From: Flectobacillus longus
Lineage (GTDB): Bacteria; Bacteroidota; Bacteroidia; Cytophagales; Spirosomataceae
Reading direction: 5' to 3'
DNA length: 64,000 bases
NCBI RefSeq assembly: GCF_030056705.1
Contig: NZ_JASHIC010000009.1
Coordinates: forward strand, 124,001 to 188,000
Each line of letters opens with the position of its first letter. The stretch's first letter is position 1. The translations under genes and the position numbers were made by a program. Positions 27,791 through 35,718 of the stretch are shown here, in pieces. The notes under the pieces were generated by a model. The model searched no databases. It worked only from the letters and a program-made list of their open reading frames with translations, and was not told where the DNA came from.

Positions 27791-28888
27791 TTATTTGTCT
27801 TCTACAATTCCGATATTACCGAGAAATACTTCCCATTGGTGATTTTCGACGGCATCAATTGTTTTTTTGTAGGTTGTAATCATTACCTTAACATCTTTTT
27901 TTACAATGTCGCTATAGGAAACTTTTCCATTTTTGGTATATCCCGAAAAACGTTGCTGTCCAGTAATTATACCATAATAATTGCCATCGGATTCTTGTTT
28001 TAAGTTGCCAATATATTGTATATCAGACCATTCTATCCTTACACTATTATACTTTGAAAGCTTTAGTTTTTTTAAGTATTCTTCTATTTTACGAGTAGCA
28101 ACGGTAGTTGTTCCATCAGCTTTACGAAATGAAACCTGAATAGTCGCATTTGGTGTAAATAGTTTTACGGCTTGTTCTATTACCTTATCTTTTTCTTCGG
28201 AGGATAATTCTTTGTTGGCAATAAGATTAAGAAAATTACTAAAGCCATCTACTTTTAAGGTAGCTTTTTTACTATAAGATTGCATTTCGCTTTCAGATAG
28301 TTTTATTACCTGCTGTGGAGTGCTTGGTATAATGTTACTGTTTCCATCATCAGATTTTTCTTGAATCTTTTTTTTTAGGAGTGATAACGTAACATCGCTT
28401 GGAGTTGTCAAAAGCTTATGATTTCCGTTTACATATAATATCATTAGTAAATTCTTCTTATTTTCTGTCTGACTGTCGCCAGATTTAATGGTTTTGAAGT
28501 TTACTATTTCATCTGATTCATAGCTTATGTTGCATCTGATAACTTCGATGGGTTGTTTATAAACCAGCAAATCATATTTACTTGATATTCTTTTGCCATT
28601 GAGATATTCGTTTATAGCTAGTTCTCTATCTTCTGATTCAAGCTCCTCTGGTAAAATAATACGCCCTCGATTATTGATGATTAAAGCGATTTCATTAATA
28701 TTTTTGCTCAATACTTTTGTGGAACCTTCAATGGTATATTCTATATTTTTTTGATTAAACTCTGTAATCTCTACATTTAGTACTTCATTATCCTTGGTGT
28801 ACAAGTAGTCTTGCGCAACAAGGTGTATTGGCCTGATTGCCAATAATATCAGGATTAGTAAAAAAGAAATATTTTTATAATTTTTCAT
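27791..28888 (-). CDS. Exported protein of unknown function, domain shared with the TPR protein
   Basis: 365 residues with a clear signal peptide (MKNYKNISFLLILILLAIRPIHLVAQ). Residues ~27-75 resemble a small beta domain (LYTKDNEVLNVEITEFNQKN). From about residue 200 onward there is a domain paralogous to residues 30-190 of the TPR protein, with FLNLIANKELSSEEKDKVIE and NATIQVSFRKADG. The domain was not recognised as a known family. No transmembrane segment follows the signal, so it should be periplasmic or surface-bound. It lies 48 bp before the TPR gene and 45 bp after the MORN/TPR-like gene, inside the operon. Confidence 0.72.
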   Translation of the reverse strand: MKNYKNISFLLILILLAIRPIHLVAQDYLYTKDNEVLNVEITEFNQKNIEYTIEGSTKVLSKNINEIALIINNRGRIILPEELESEDRELAINEYLNGKRISSKYDLLVYKQPIEVIRCNISYESDEIVNFKTIKSGDSQTENKKNLLMILYVNGNHKLLTTPSDVTLSLLKKKIQEKSDDGNSNIIPSTPQQVIKLSESEMQSYSKKATLKVDGFSNFLNLIANKELSSEEKDKVIEQAVKLFTPNATIQVSFRKADGTTTVATRKIEEYLKKLKLSKYNSVRIEWSDIQYIGNLKQESDGNYYGIITGQQRFSGYTKNGKVSYSDIVKKDVKVMITTYKKTIDAVENHQWEVFLGNIGIVEDK

Positions 28889-28933
28889 GCGTTATCTTAA
28901 TTTAATTAATGGCCTCCAAGCTTAAACTATCAA

Positions 28934-29569
28934 TCATAGTTTTGCTTTACAATAATTGATTTTCTTTTGTATTGTACTATTGTTGTTTAACGATTGTGCT
29001 ATCAAGTACCAGCTTAATGCTGTTTGGAATTCGTCAACCCCAGCAAGTTTATCACCGTTTTGTATAGCCATAGCGATAATTTCTTTACACTTTGAATTGA
29101 GGATTATCTCGCTTCCGAGTGCTAGGCTTACTTTTTTGAAGGCACTAATGGCCAATTCTTTTTTGTCTTGTTGTAGCGCTTGTTCCCCTTGCTTCAAATA
29201 GTACTCATATCCTTTTGCATTATTGCCAACTTTTTTGTCTATGTCATCGGGCTGATAATTGCCGTTATTGAGTAGGCCTTCATAAAGTAAAGACGTGTCT
29301 ATTTTAGAATAAATGTAGGCGTGTCCATGTGGGTTTCCATTTCTTATTAGGCCAGAATATAGATATTTTTCACTCACAGGATAATACTCATAGTATCCAT
29401 CAATATGTTTTACAGAACTAGAGATTTTGTGGGTAGGAGATTTCTTTGGTTTGGCTACTTTTGTTATTTTGTTTTTAGCATTTTCGTTTTTTATGACGGG
29501 CAATACTTGTCCAACAGAAGACAAACTCAGTAGGATTGAAATTTGGAAAAATAGTAAAAGATGTGTCAT
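28934..29569 (-). CDS. Small exported MORN/TPR-like protein, function unknown
   Basis: 211 residues with an N-terminal hydrophobic signal (MTHLLLFFQISILLSLSSVGQ). Residues ~60-105 have MORN-like repeats: YSGLIRNGNPHGHAYIY and LYEGLLNNGNY. Residues ~120-205 are helical pairs resembling TPRs (YYLKQGEQALQQDKKELAIS; EFQTALSWYLIAQSLNNN). There are no catalytic motifs. The gene starts 15 bp after the Hsp70 stop and is the first exported product in the operon after the cytoplasmic components. A link between membrane and periplasmic parts is only inference. Confidence 0.68.
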   Translation of the reverse strand: MTHLLLFFQISILLSLSSVGQVLPVIKNENAKNKITKVAKPKKSPTHKISSSVKHIDGYYEYYPVSEKYLYSGLIRNGNPHGHAYIYSKIDTSLLYEGLLNNGNYQPDDIDKKVGNNAKGYEYYLKQGEQALQQDKKELAISAFKKVSLALGSEIILNSKCKEIIAMAIQNGDKLAGVDEFQTALSWYLIAQSLNNNSTIQKKINYCKAKL

Positions 29570-29584
29570 ATTATTTTCTGAAAA

Positions 29585-31096
29585 TTAGTCGACTAGATTG
29601 TTAATGAACAATGAATCCAAAAGAGATTTTTGTTGTGTAAAATCATATTTTGCTTCTGAAACATTATTGATAAAATCAAATTTGATAGGTGTTCCTGTAT
29701 GAAGATTGTACACCTTTATTCCGACGGTTCCATCTATTTTGTTTTCAAGGACAATTTCAATACTTACTTCTCTTCCCAATGTTGCGTGTTCAATAGAAAC
29801 AACCCCCAAGTACTGAGTGTATTCTTTAGAGTCGAGATACTGACATAGTTCGAATTCTGTTCGTCTTGATTTAGGGTCTAATTGACATATTTTTTTACCA
29901 GTTACTGGCAAAGGAGTATTTTTATGTATAACCAGTTCTGGTTCTTTTGAATCTTTGGTTTTTATAGCAATATTATAAGAACTTACATTTTTGAGATTAA
30001 AGCTCGACTTTATAGATTCTTGTCCATTGGCAAAGCTATTGGCATAAATCGCAGCACCTTTTGATACACTAGTCAAAGGCTGATGATAGATGATTTTTTG
30101 AAAGGAAGGTTTGATTTGCTTTTGCCAATATTCGTACAATAACTTACTATTACTAGCACCGCCAATAAGGATAAGTTGATTAATATCAGATATACCAAGT
30201 CCTAGTTTTTTGAGCGTGTCGCGAACACAACTTTCAGTTTTTTTGATTATTTCGAGCGCAAACATATTGTACTCCTTTATGTCGAAATACACTCTGAAAA
30301 ATCTGTTATCGAAATAAAACCATTTTTCTAAACCTTGATTGGTTTGATTAATCAGAATTTTACATTCTTCAGCTAATGTTTTAAGAAGATTGTTGTTGTA
30401 AAATGAATCTTTGATAGCTACCCCAAATGTGTTAAAATACACTTGCTTGATTTTGTTGACAATTATTTGGTCAAACTCCTCTCCACCAATATCATTGATA
30501 CCGCCTTTGGCTACCACGTGTATTTGTTCATCATTTTTGGTCAATACAGACAAATCGAAGGTGCCTCCCCCTAGGTCATAAATGAGAATTAATTCCTGAT
30601 TGACAGCTTTATTTTCGCCTATGTAATATAATGCTGCTGCAATGGGTTCATCGAGCAAAGATGTTAATTGAATGTTGGCTAGCTTTGCAGCTTCTATGAC
30701 TGAGCGACGTTGTAAATCATTGTAATGAGATGGTACTGTGACTACAATTTTATCTATATCTTCATTGATAAAAAGTTTAGCATCATAGATTACCTTTTTG
30801 AGCATAATAGCAGCTAGGGTTTCACTAAATATTGGTAACTGCTGTTGTGTGTGCCCCAAAGGAACATAAGAGCCAAAGTGTCTTTTAAAAAAGGTATATA
30901 AATATTTATCAGGATAAGCCTGATAAATATTTTTTGCTAAACTCCCTACAATCACTTTATCGTTGTCTATAATAATAGCACTTGGAGTAGTTTCTGCATT
31001 TTTGTCAAGGTTGTCAGGTATAATAATTGGCGTTTTATCTTTAGTGAGAGTTGCTACCAACGTATTACTTGAGCCTAAATCTATTCCCAAATTCAT
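29585..31096 (-). CDS. Hsp70 (DnaK-like) protein lacking the C-terminal lid
   Basis: 503 residues, against about 640 for DnaK. The actin-like ATPase domain is complete: GIDLGSSNTLVA (phosphate 1), LIYDLGGGTFDLSVL (phosphate 2), LLDEPIAAALYY and LIGGASNSKLLYEYW (adenosine). The remaining ~120 residues correspond to the beta-sandwich substrate-binding domain, with no helical lid and no acidic tail. ATP-dependent binding of a client is expected, with altered release kinetics. The start ATG overlaps the stop of the upstream membrane-protein gene by 4 bp (ATGA), implying translational coupling. No dnaJ or grpE gene is present, although the FHA protein has a helical N-terminus that could be J-like. 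Confidence 0.9.
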   Translation of the reverse strand: MNLGIDLGSSNTLVATLTKDKTPIIIPDNLDKNAETTPSAIIIDNDKVIVGSLAKNIYQAYPDKYLYTFFKRHFGSYVPLGHTQQQLPIFSETLAAIMLKKVIYDAKLFINEDIDKIVVTVPSHYNDLQRRSVIEAAKLANIQLTSLLDEPIAAALYYIGENKAVNQELILIYDLGGGTFDLSVLTKNDEQIHVVAKGGINDIGGEEFDQIIVNKIKQVYFNTFGVAIKDSFYNNNLLKTLAEECKILINQTNQGLEKWFYFDNRFFRVYFDIKEYNMFALEIIKKTESCVRDTLKKLGLGISDINQLILIGGASNSKLLYEYWQKQIKPSFQKIIYHQPLTSVSKGAAIYANSFANGQESIKSSFNLKNVSSYNIAIKTKDSKEPELVIHKNTPLPVTGKKICQLDPKSRRTEFELCQYLDSKEYTQYLGVVSIEHATLGREVSIEIVLENKIDGTVGIKVYNLHTGTPIKFDFINNVSEAKYDFTQQKSLLDSLFINNLVD

Positions 31097-32805
31097 ATCA
31101 ATATTCTATCTTTTTGTTCTGTAATACTTTTTTGTAGCCCTTCGCAGGTTCTTTCAGCTAATTGTAAGTTTTTTAGTTTATTATCAATCATCGACTGGCT
31201 ATTACTGAGCTGTTGCTTTTTGTAATTGGTCTGTTCTTGAGCATTTTTGGTAGCATTCTTTAAGATTGTATCTACTTCAAAAGTGATATTTTGAGTAAGT
31301 TCACGGATATAATTAGAGATATTATTGACCCAGTCTTTGTAACTATCATTGTAAATTCTCTTGGCTTCGGATTGAACGTGCTCTTTCAGTTTTTGGGTTT
31401 CTCGTTCTCGTTCTTCAATTCTTTTGCGAGGAATTCTTACTTTGAGGTCAACAACACCATACCAGATTAATATACCCGAAAGGATTGAGGTTACTAAAAG
31501 GATTGCTAGCTTTGTTTTTTTGGCAAAAAACGCAAGGTATTCGTACACGTTGTTGACTTCGGCTAAGGTTTTGGGTACTTGTTCGCCATCAGAAAAGAAA
31601 TCAACTCCTTGAATAAGTAAATTAAGAGGCATCAAAAGCCCAACAATCACCATAATGATACCTGTATAATCCCTCAATGCGATTAAATATTCATTACGTC
31701 CTTCTTTGGTTATTTCACCTCTAAAGTTTTTTTGCATATAATTGTTGCCCTGAACCAATAATGTTGAATTAAGGTCGGGGAGTACAAACTTATCTATCGT
31801 CATTTTGGGAAGCTTAAATCTACCCAAAAGCTGATTTAGCTCATCAAATGTTGATTGTGTAATGGTATTGAGAAGACTTAAATCTTTAGAGAATTCTTTC
31901 AAAAGTTCACCTTCATTGAAGGCAAAAAATCTTTGTGAAACCTCATTATTTAGTCCTAATTCAATTTTTTCGTATTTGTCTGCTACATCTATTTGATTTA
32001 GGTCGGTGTATTTTAGGGTGTTACAGAAGAAAGAGATACGTTCACTAAAATATCCGTAATTAGGCTTGCTATATTCTTCGTACTTTGTTTTGATTCCCTT
32101 CTCTACTTCTTGAAGATTTTTTAAGGTGGTATATCTAACAATATTATTTATATCACTGAAACTGCTCGAATCTGTTTTTCTTAAAAAATGAGAATCTTGC
32201 ACTAAGAGACTCTTTTGGCTTAGTAGTATTTTATTTTCAGTTTTTACAATCTGGCTAATGTAGTCTACTACAGGTTTGAGTGTACTAAGTTTGGAGAGTT
32301 GTAAAAGTTTATCTACATCAATATTTTTTACAAAATTGTTAATGCCATCTTCTGATTGTAGTAAAATACTTTGAGTTTGGACACGTTTTTTGGTACAAAA
32401 CTCATTGATAGAAGTTGTTGTGTGGTTGTTGGAATCGCTAGAGACTAGATATATTTTTTTGTAGTTGCTATATCTACTTTCTAAAATCTGAATGATATTT
32501 TCTTCTGGTAAATCTTCGCAGAAAACAAAAGCAATCGTAGCAACAAGCGATGGATATGAAATAGGAAAAACCTCGAAGGTATTGTAAGATAATACCATAT
32601 TAAGAGCTTCTAATTGACTCAATAAATATTGCTTAAGGGGATTTGTATTTTCTGTAGCAATAATATCAATTGGAAGAAAACGTTGATTTTCTATATTTTC
32701 AAAATCTCGTTTGATTAGCTCAAAAAAGCCATACTGATTTGTGTATCCAATATCTTTTTGGATAGAGTTTATTTTTTCAAAAATGGGGTCTAAATTATTT
32801 ATCAT
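31093..32805 (-). CDS. Membrane protein of dynamin-like layout, no P-loop; function unknown
   Basis: 570 residues, no signal peptide. Two hydrophobic segments lie near ~380-405 (TGIIMVIVGLLMPLNLLIQG) and ~430-455 (LAILLVTSILSGILIWYGVV), forming a membrane hairpin. The ~375 residues before it and ~115 after it are mainly helical and charged, the last part coiled-coil-like (ERERETQKLKEHVQSEAKR). This head-helix-hairpin-helix layout resembles bacterial dynamin-like proteins. Where a GTPase P-loop would be expected (FLPIDIIATENTNPLKQYLL, ~45-65) there is no GxxxxGK[ST]. It overlaps the FHA gene and the Hsp70 gene by 4 bp each, so the three products are probably made together. The dynamin relation is a weak structural inference; otherwise the family is unknown. 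Confidence 0.7.
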   Translation of the reverse strand: MINNLDPIFEKINSIQKDIGYTNQYGFFELIKRDFENIENQRFLPIDIIATENTNPLKQYLLSQLEALNMVLSYNTFEVFPISYPSLVATIAFVFCEDLPEENIIQILESRYSNYKKIYLVSSDSNNHTTTSINEFCTKKRVQTQSILLQSEDGINNFVKNIDVDKLLQLSKLSTLKPVVDYISQIVKTENKILLSQKSLLVQDSHFLRKTDSSSFSDINNIVRYTTLKNLQEVEKGIKTKYEEYSKPNYGYFSERISFFCNTLKYTDLNQIDVADKYEKIELGLNNEVSQRFFAFNEGELLKEFSKDLSLLNTITQSTFDELNQLLGRFKLPKMTIDKFVLPDLNSTLLVQGNNYMQKNFRGEITKEGRNEYLIALRDYTGIIMVIVGLLMPLNLLIQGVDFFSDGEQVPKTLAEVNNVYEYLAFFAKKTKLAILLVTSILSGILIWYGVVDLKVRIPRKRIEERERETQKLKEHVQSEAKRIYNDSYKDWVNNISNYIRELTQNITFEVDTILKNATKNAQEQTNYKKQQLSNSQSMIDNKLKNLQLAERTCEGLQKSITEQKDRILI

Positions 32806-33503
32806 AAAATGTTGATTACCACTGTTCGCATATAATCCGAATGACTTACTTCGTTGACTACATCGGCTATGTTTCTTTGTGTATTGATTTTGAAAACGAA
32901 TTTTGTATTACCAAACTGGATTGTATCGCCTTCCTTTAGTAAGTATTTACCTTTTAAGCGTTTTTCACTACCATTAACGAACACGCCATTTTTTGAGGAT
33001 TTTACACCCATTTCTCCGATATCATATAGAATATAATTATCTTGTATGATTTCGATTATAGCATGTTGCCTGCTTACAAACATATCTTTTTCAATACCAA
33101 CATTGAGAGTACAACCTTCTATTAACCTACCGATTGTATTGATTCCTTCTGTAAGTGCAAAAGAAATGGTTGAACTGTTTTCGGTATGGCGTATCAGCCA
33201 AGCTGGTTCGTATTTTAAAGTTGGTGCTGTTGAGATAGTAAAATCAGGAGAAGAGTTTTCTTGAGAGTTGATATCTAACTGTATTGCGGGTTTTTCAAGT
33301 TTTTGTCGAGAATTGTCAATAAATACTTGGAATTCTTTCAGTTTGTCGATATTTTTCTCATAAACCTTCTTTAAAAGATTAGTAGGAGCATTACTAACCA
33401 AGCTTTTGAAATAGCTTTCTTTTTCTAGAATAGCTTTCAAAAGTTCATCGTCTGTTGTATTTGGAGCGAGGCTCAAAAAATCAATGATTTCATTTCGAGT
33501 CAT
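32802..33503 (-). CDS. FHA-domain protein with helical (J-like?) N-terminus
   Basis: 233 residues, cytoplasmic. Residues ~110-215 are a forkhead-associated domain: NTIGRLIEGCTLNV, then SRQHAIIEI and SKNGVFVNGSEKRLKG. The key Arg, Ser-x-x-His and Asn residues for phosphothreonine binding are present. Residues 1-75 form three or so helices (FLSLAPNTTDDELLKAILEK) whose spacing recalls J-domain-like modules, but no HPD is present. FHA proteins bind proteins phosphorylated by Ser/Thr kinases, and the operon encodes exactly such a kinase and a PP2C phosphatase. It overlaps the next gene by 4 bp. A role as the phospho-reader linking the kinase to the membrane protein and Hsp70 is inference. Confidence 0.87.
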   Translation of the reverse strand: MTRNEIIDFLSLAPNTTDDELLKAILEKESYFKSLVSNAPTNLLKKVYEKNIDKLKEFQVFIDNSRQKLEKPAIQLDINSQENSSPDFTISTAPTLKYEPAWLIRHTENSSTISFALTEGINTIGRLIEGCTLNVGIEKDMFVSRQHAIIEIIQDNYILYDIGEMGVKSSKNGVFVNGSEKRLKGKYLLKEGDTIQFGNTKFVFKINTQRNIADVVNEVSHSDYMRTVVINIL

Positions 33504-33582
33504 CGTATGTTTTGGCTATAGTTATATGTTATTTGATATATGTTAGTAAAATCTCAGATAGACTTAGTCTAATTGGGTTGTC

Positions 33583-35688
33583 TTAAAAGTTGTCCCATCT
33601 TGATGCTTTATAAATTCGGCACTCACGAGCTCTATGTGCATCGTCTTGAGCTTCATTCACGGCTTCTTCGGCTTCATTTAAAAGCTCCTGTGCGCTACTA
33701 ATGAGAGAATTGGCTTGTTCTACATCGCTAAAAGTGCGTTCACGGGCATCTGAAGAACGTTTATGAAACTGTTCTACCTCATCTCTATAACGTTCGGCAT
33801 TAAGCATTTGAACAGAAGAGTCGTTGGCAAATCCATTAGCTTCTTCGGCATCTATTAGCGCATTTTGTTTGGCTAACTCAGTTTCTTTTGCCGAATTTTG
33901 TGCCTTATTTTTAAAAGCTTCGGTTTCAGTGGCATCGGCTTCGGCATTTTCTTTGGCTCGTTCTGCTTGTGAGCGATCGTCTAATGCAGCAAGTTTTGCG
34001 TGTTCTGCCAATGTAGCAGAGGTTTGACTAGCGCTTCTGATTTGACTTGTCTCTCGGGCGTCGCCAATAGTATTTTGTTTGAGATCTTCTGTTTCTTTGG
34101 CAAGTGACTGAGCTTTATTTTTATTGTTTTCAACATCTTGTTTATCTGCATTAGCATCGTTTTTCAGTTGTTCTGTTTCTGTAGCAAATGCTTTTGCTTG
34201 ATTTTTTGCTTGTTCAGCCTCTTTGACATCATTCTGAGCTTCTACTTTTATTTTCTCAGTTTCTTGAGCGATTGCTTTTGTCTTATTTTTTTCTTGCTCA
34301 ATTTGTCCAATATCACTCAAGCTATCAGTTTTGATTTGCTTTATTTCAGCTGCATCAGCTTTAGCATTATTTTTTATAGTTTCAGTCTCTTGGGCATCAT
34401 CTTTAGCCTGATTTTTGGCAACATCGGCTTCATTTGCATCATTTTTAGCATCACTTTTTGCTTGTTCAGCTTCTTGCGCATCTACTTTTGCATCATTTTT
34501 GGCTTGTTCAGCTTCGTTTGCATCATTTTTAGCCTGATTTTTGGCAATATCAGCTTCATTTGCATCATTTTTTGCATCGTTTTTCGCTTGCTCAGCTTCT
34601 TGTGCGTCTACTTTTGCTTGATTTTTAGCCTGCTCAGCCTCTTGTGCATCATTTTTTGTGTCATTTTTCGCCTGTTCAGCTTCATTTGCATCATTTTTTG
34701 CATCATTTTTGGCTTGTTCAGCTTCTTGTGAACTTACTTTTGCTTGGGTTTTAAATACTTCTGTCTCAGAAGCACTTTCTTTTGCTTGAACTTTTGCTTG
34801 TTCTATTTCAGTAATATCATTTTTTGCATCATTTTTGATTTGTTCAATTTCTTGTGCATCATTAAGCGAATTACTTTTAGCTTTATCGGCTTCTTGCGCA
34901 TCTGCTTTTGCTGTGTTTTTGGCTAATTCAGCTTCTTGCGCATCTGCTTTTGCTGTATTTTTGGCTAATTCAGCTTCTTGAAAGTCAGCTAGAGCCATAT
35001 TTTTTGACTCCTCGCTTTCTATTTTACTAGTGTTAGCCTGATTTTTAGCATTTTCAGTTTCTAAAGCGTCATTTTTTGCCAAATTTTTGATTTGCTCTGT
35101 TTCTTGTGCATTGGCAAGTATAGTAGCTTTGGTCTGTTCTATTTCTTGGGCGTCAGCTCTAACATCTCCTTTAAGCTGCTGAGCTTCTTGGCTATCAGCT
35201 ATAATTGCATTTTTTGACTGTTCTGTCTCATGGCTATTTTCGATAGCTATACCTTTAGCTTGTTTTGCCTCTAGTGCATCAGCTATAGCCGAATTTTTTA
35301 GTGTATCAGCTTCTAGGGCATCGTTTTGAGTATTACTTTTCTGGGTTTCGGTTTCGATAGAGCTAGATTTTGAGAAATTTTTAAGCTCTTCAGTTTCTAT
35401 CAAATCCGCTATGGCTTGACTTTTTAGCGTTTCGGCTTCTTGACGAGCGGCAATACTTACTTGCTTGGCTATTTCGATTTGTTGAGCATCTGCCACAGAT
35501 TCTTGTTTTACCATTTCTGTGTTTTGAGAAAAATCTTTGGCTACTATGCTATATTGTTTAAGTTGTCCCAACAATAAATTGATATCATTAGGCTTAAACG
35601 TGGTCATTTGTTTTGATAAAGTATTTTCAATATCAACAAGTTGCTGATATGTCTCTTTGGCTTCAGATAATATGCTAGCTATATCCAT
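33583..35688 (-). CDS. Alanine-rich coiled-coil repeat protein, paralogue A (701 aa)
   Basis: A 701-residue protein dominated, from about residue 75 to 610, by 14-residue units with consensus AKNDAQEAEQAKND (Ala, Lys, Asp, Glu, Gln, Asn). Alanines fall at spacing 4-3-3-4, i.e. two heptads per unit, an alanine-coil pattern predicting one very long uninterrupted helix. Pro, Gly and aromatics are essentially absent from the repeats. The non-repeated N-terminus (MDIASILSEAKETYQQLVD) and the C-terminal ~90 residues, ending with a lone Cys and basic residues, are helical. There is no signal peptide or membrane segment. It lies directly after paralogue B, which has almost the same length. LEA-like or filament-like proteins have comparable composition. 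The function is unknown. Confidence 0.85.
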   Translation of the reverse strand: MDIASILSEAKETYQQLVDIENTLSKQMTTFKPNDINLLLGQLKQYSIVAKDFSQNTEMVKQESVADAQQIEIAKQVSIAARQEAETLKSQAIADLIETEELKNFSKSSSIETETQKSNTQNDALEADTLKNSAIADALEAKQAKGIAIENSHETEQSKNAIIADSQEAQQLKGDVRADAQEIEQTKATILANAQETEQIKNLAKNDALETENAKNQANTSKIESEESKNMALADFQEAELAKNTAKADAQEAELAKNTAKADAQEADKAKSNSLNDAQEIEQIKNDAKNDITEIEQAKVQAKESASETEVFKTQAKVSSQEAEQAKNDAKNDANEAEQAKNDTKNDAQEAEQAKNQAKVDAQEAEQAKNDAKNDANEADIAKNQAKNDANEAEQAKNDAKVDAQEAEQAKSDAKNDANEADVAKNQAKDDAQETETIKNNAKADAAEIKQIKTDSLSDIGQIEQEKNKTKAIAQETEKIKVEAQNDVKEAEQAKNQAKAFATETEQLKNDANADKQDVENNKNKAQSLAKETEDLKQNTIGDARETSQIRSASQTSATLAEHAKLAALDDRSQAERAKENAEADATETEAFKNKAQNSAKETELAKQNALIDAEEANGFANDSSVQMLNAERYRDEVEQFHKRSSDARERTFSDVEQANSLISSAQELLNEAEEAVNEAQDDAHRARECRIYKASRWDNF
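33860..35465 (-). repeat. Degenerate 42-bp coding tandem repeats in paralogue A
   Basis: About 38 consecutive 14-codon units encode the coiled-coil. Copies are more diverged here than in the neighbouring paralogue, but the 42-base phase is kept without frameshift. Confidence 0.85.
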
Positions 35689-35718
35689 TGTGCAATTGTA
35701 TAGGTAGATGATAAATTA

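Noticed and set aside
34138-34926. Plus-strand open frames opposite coiled-coil paralogue A, rich in Phe/Cys/Ile
   Set aside because: They are the antisense of the 42-bp repeats; repeat periodicity keeps all frames open, and no start context or function is visible.
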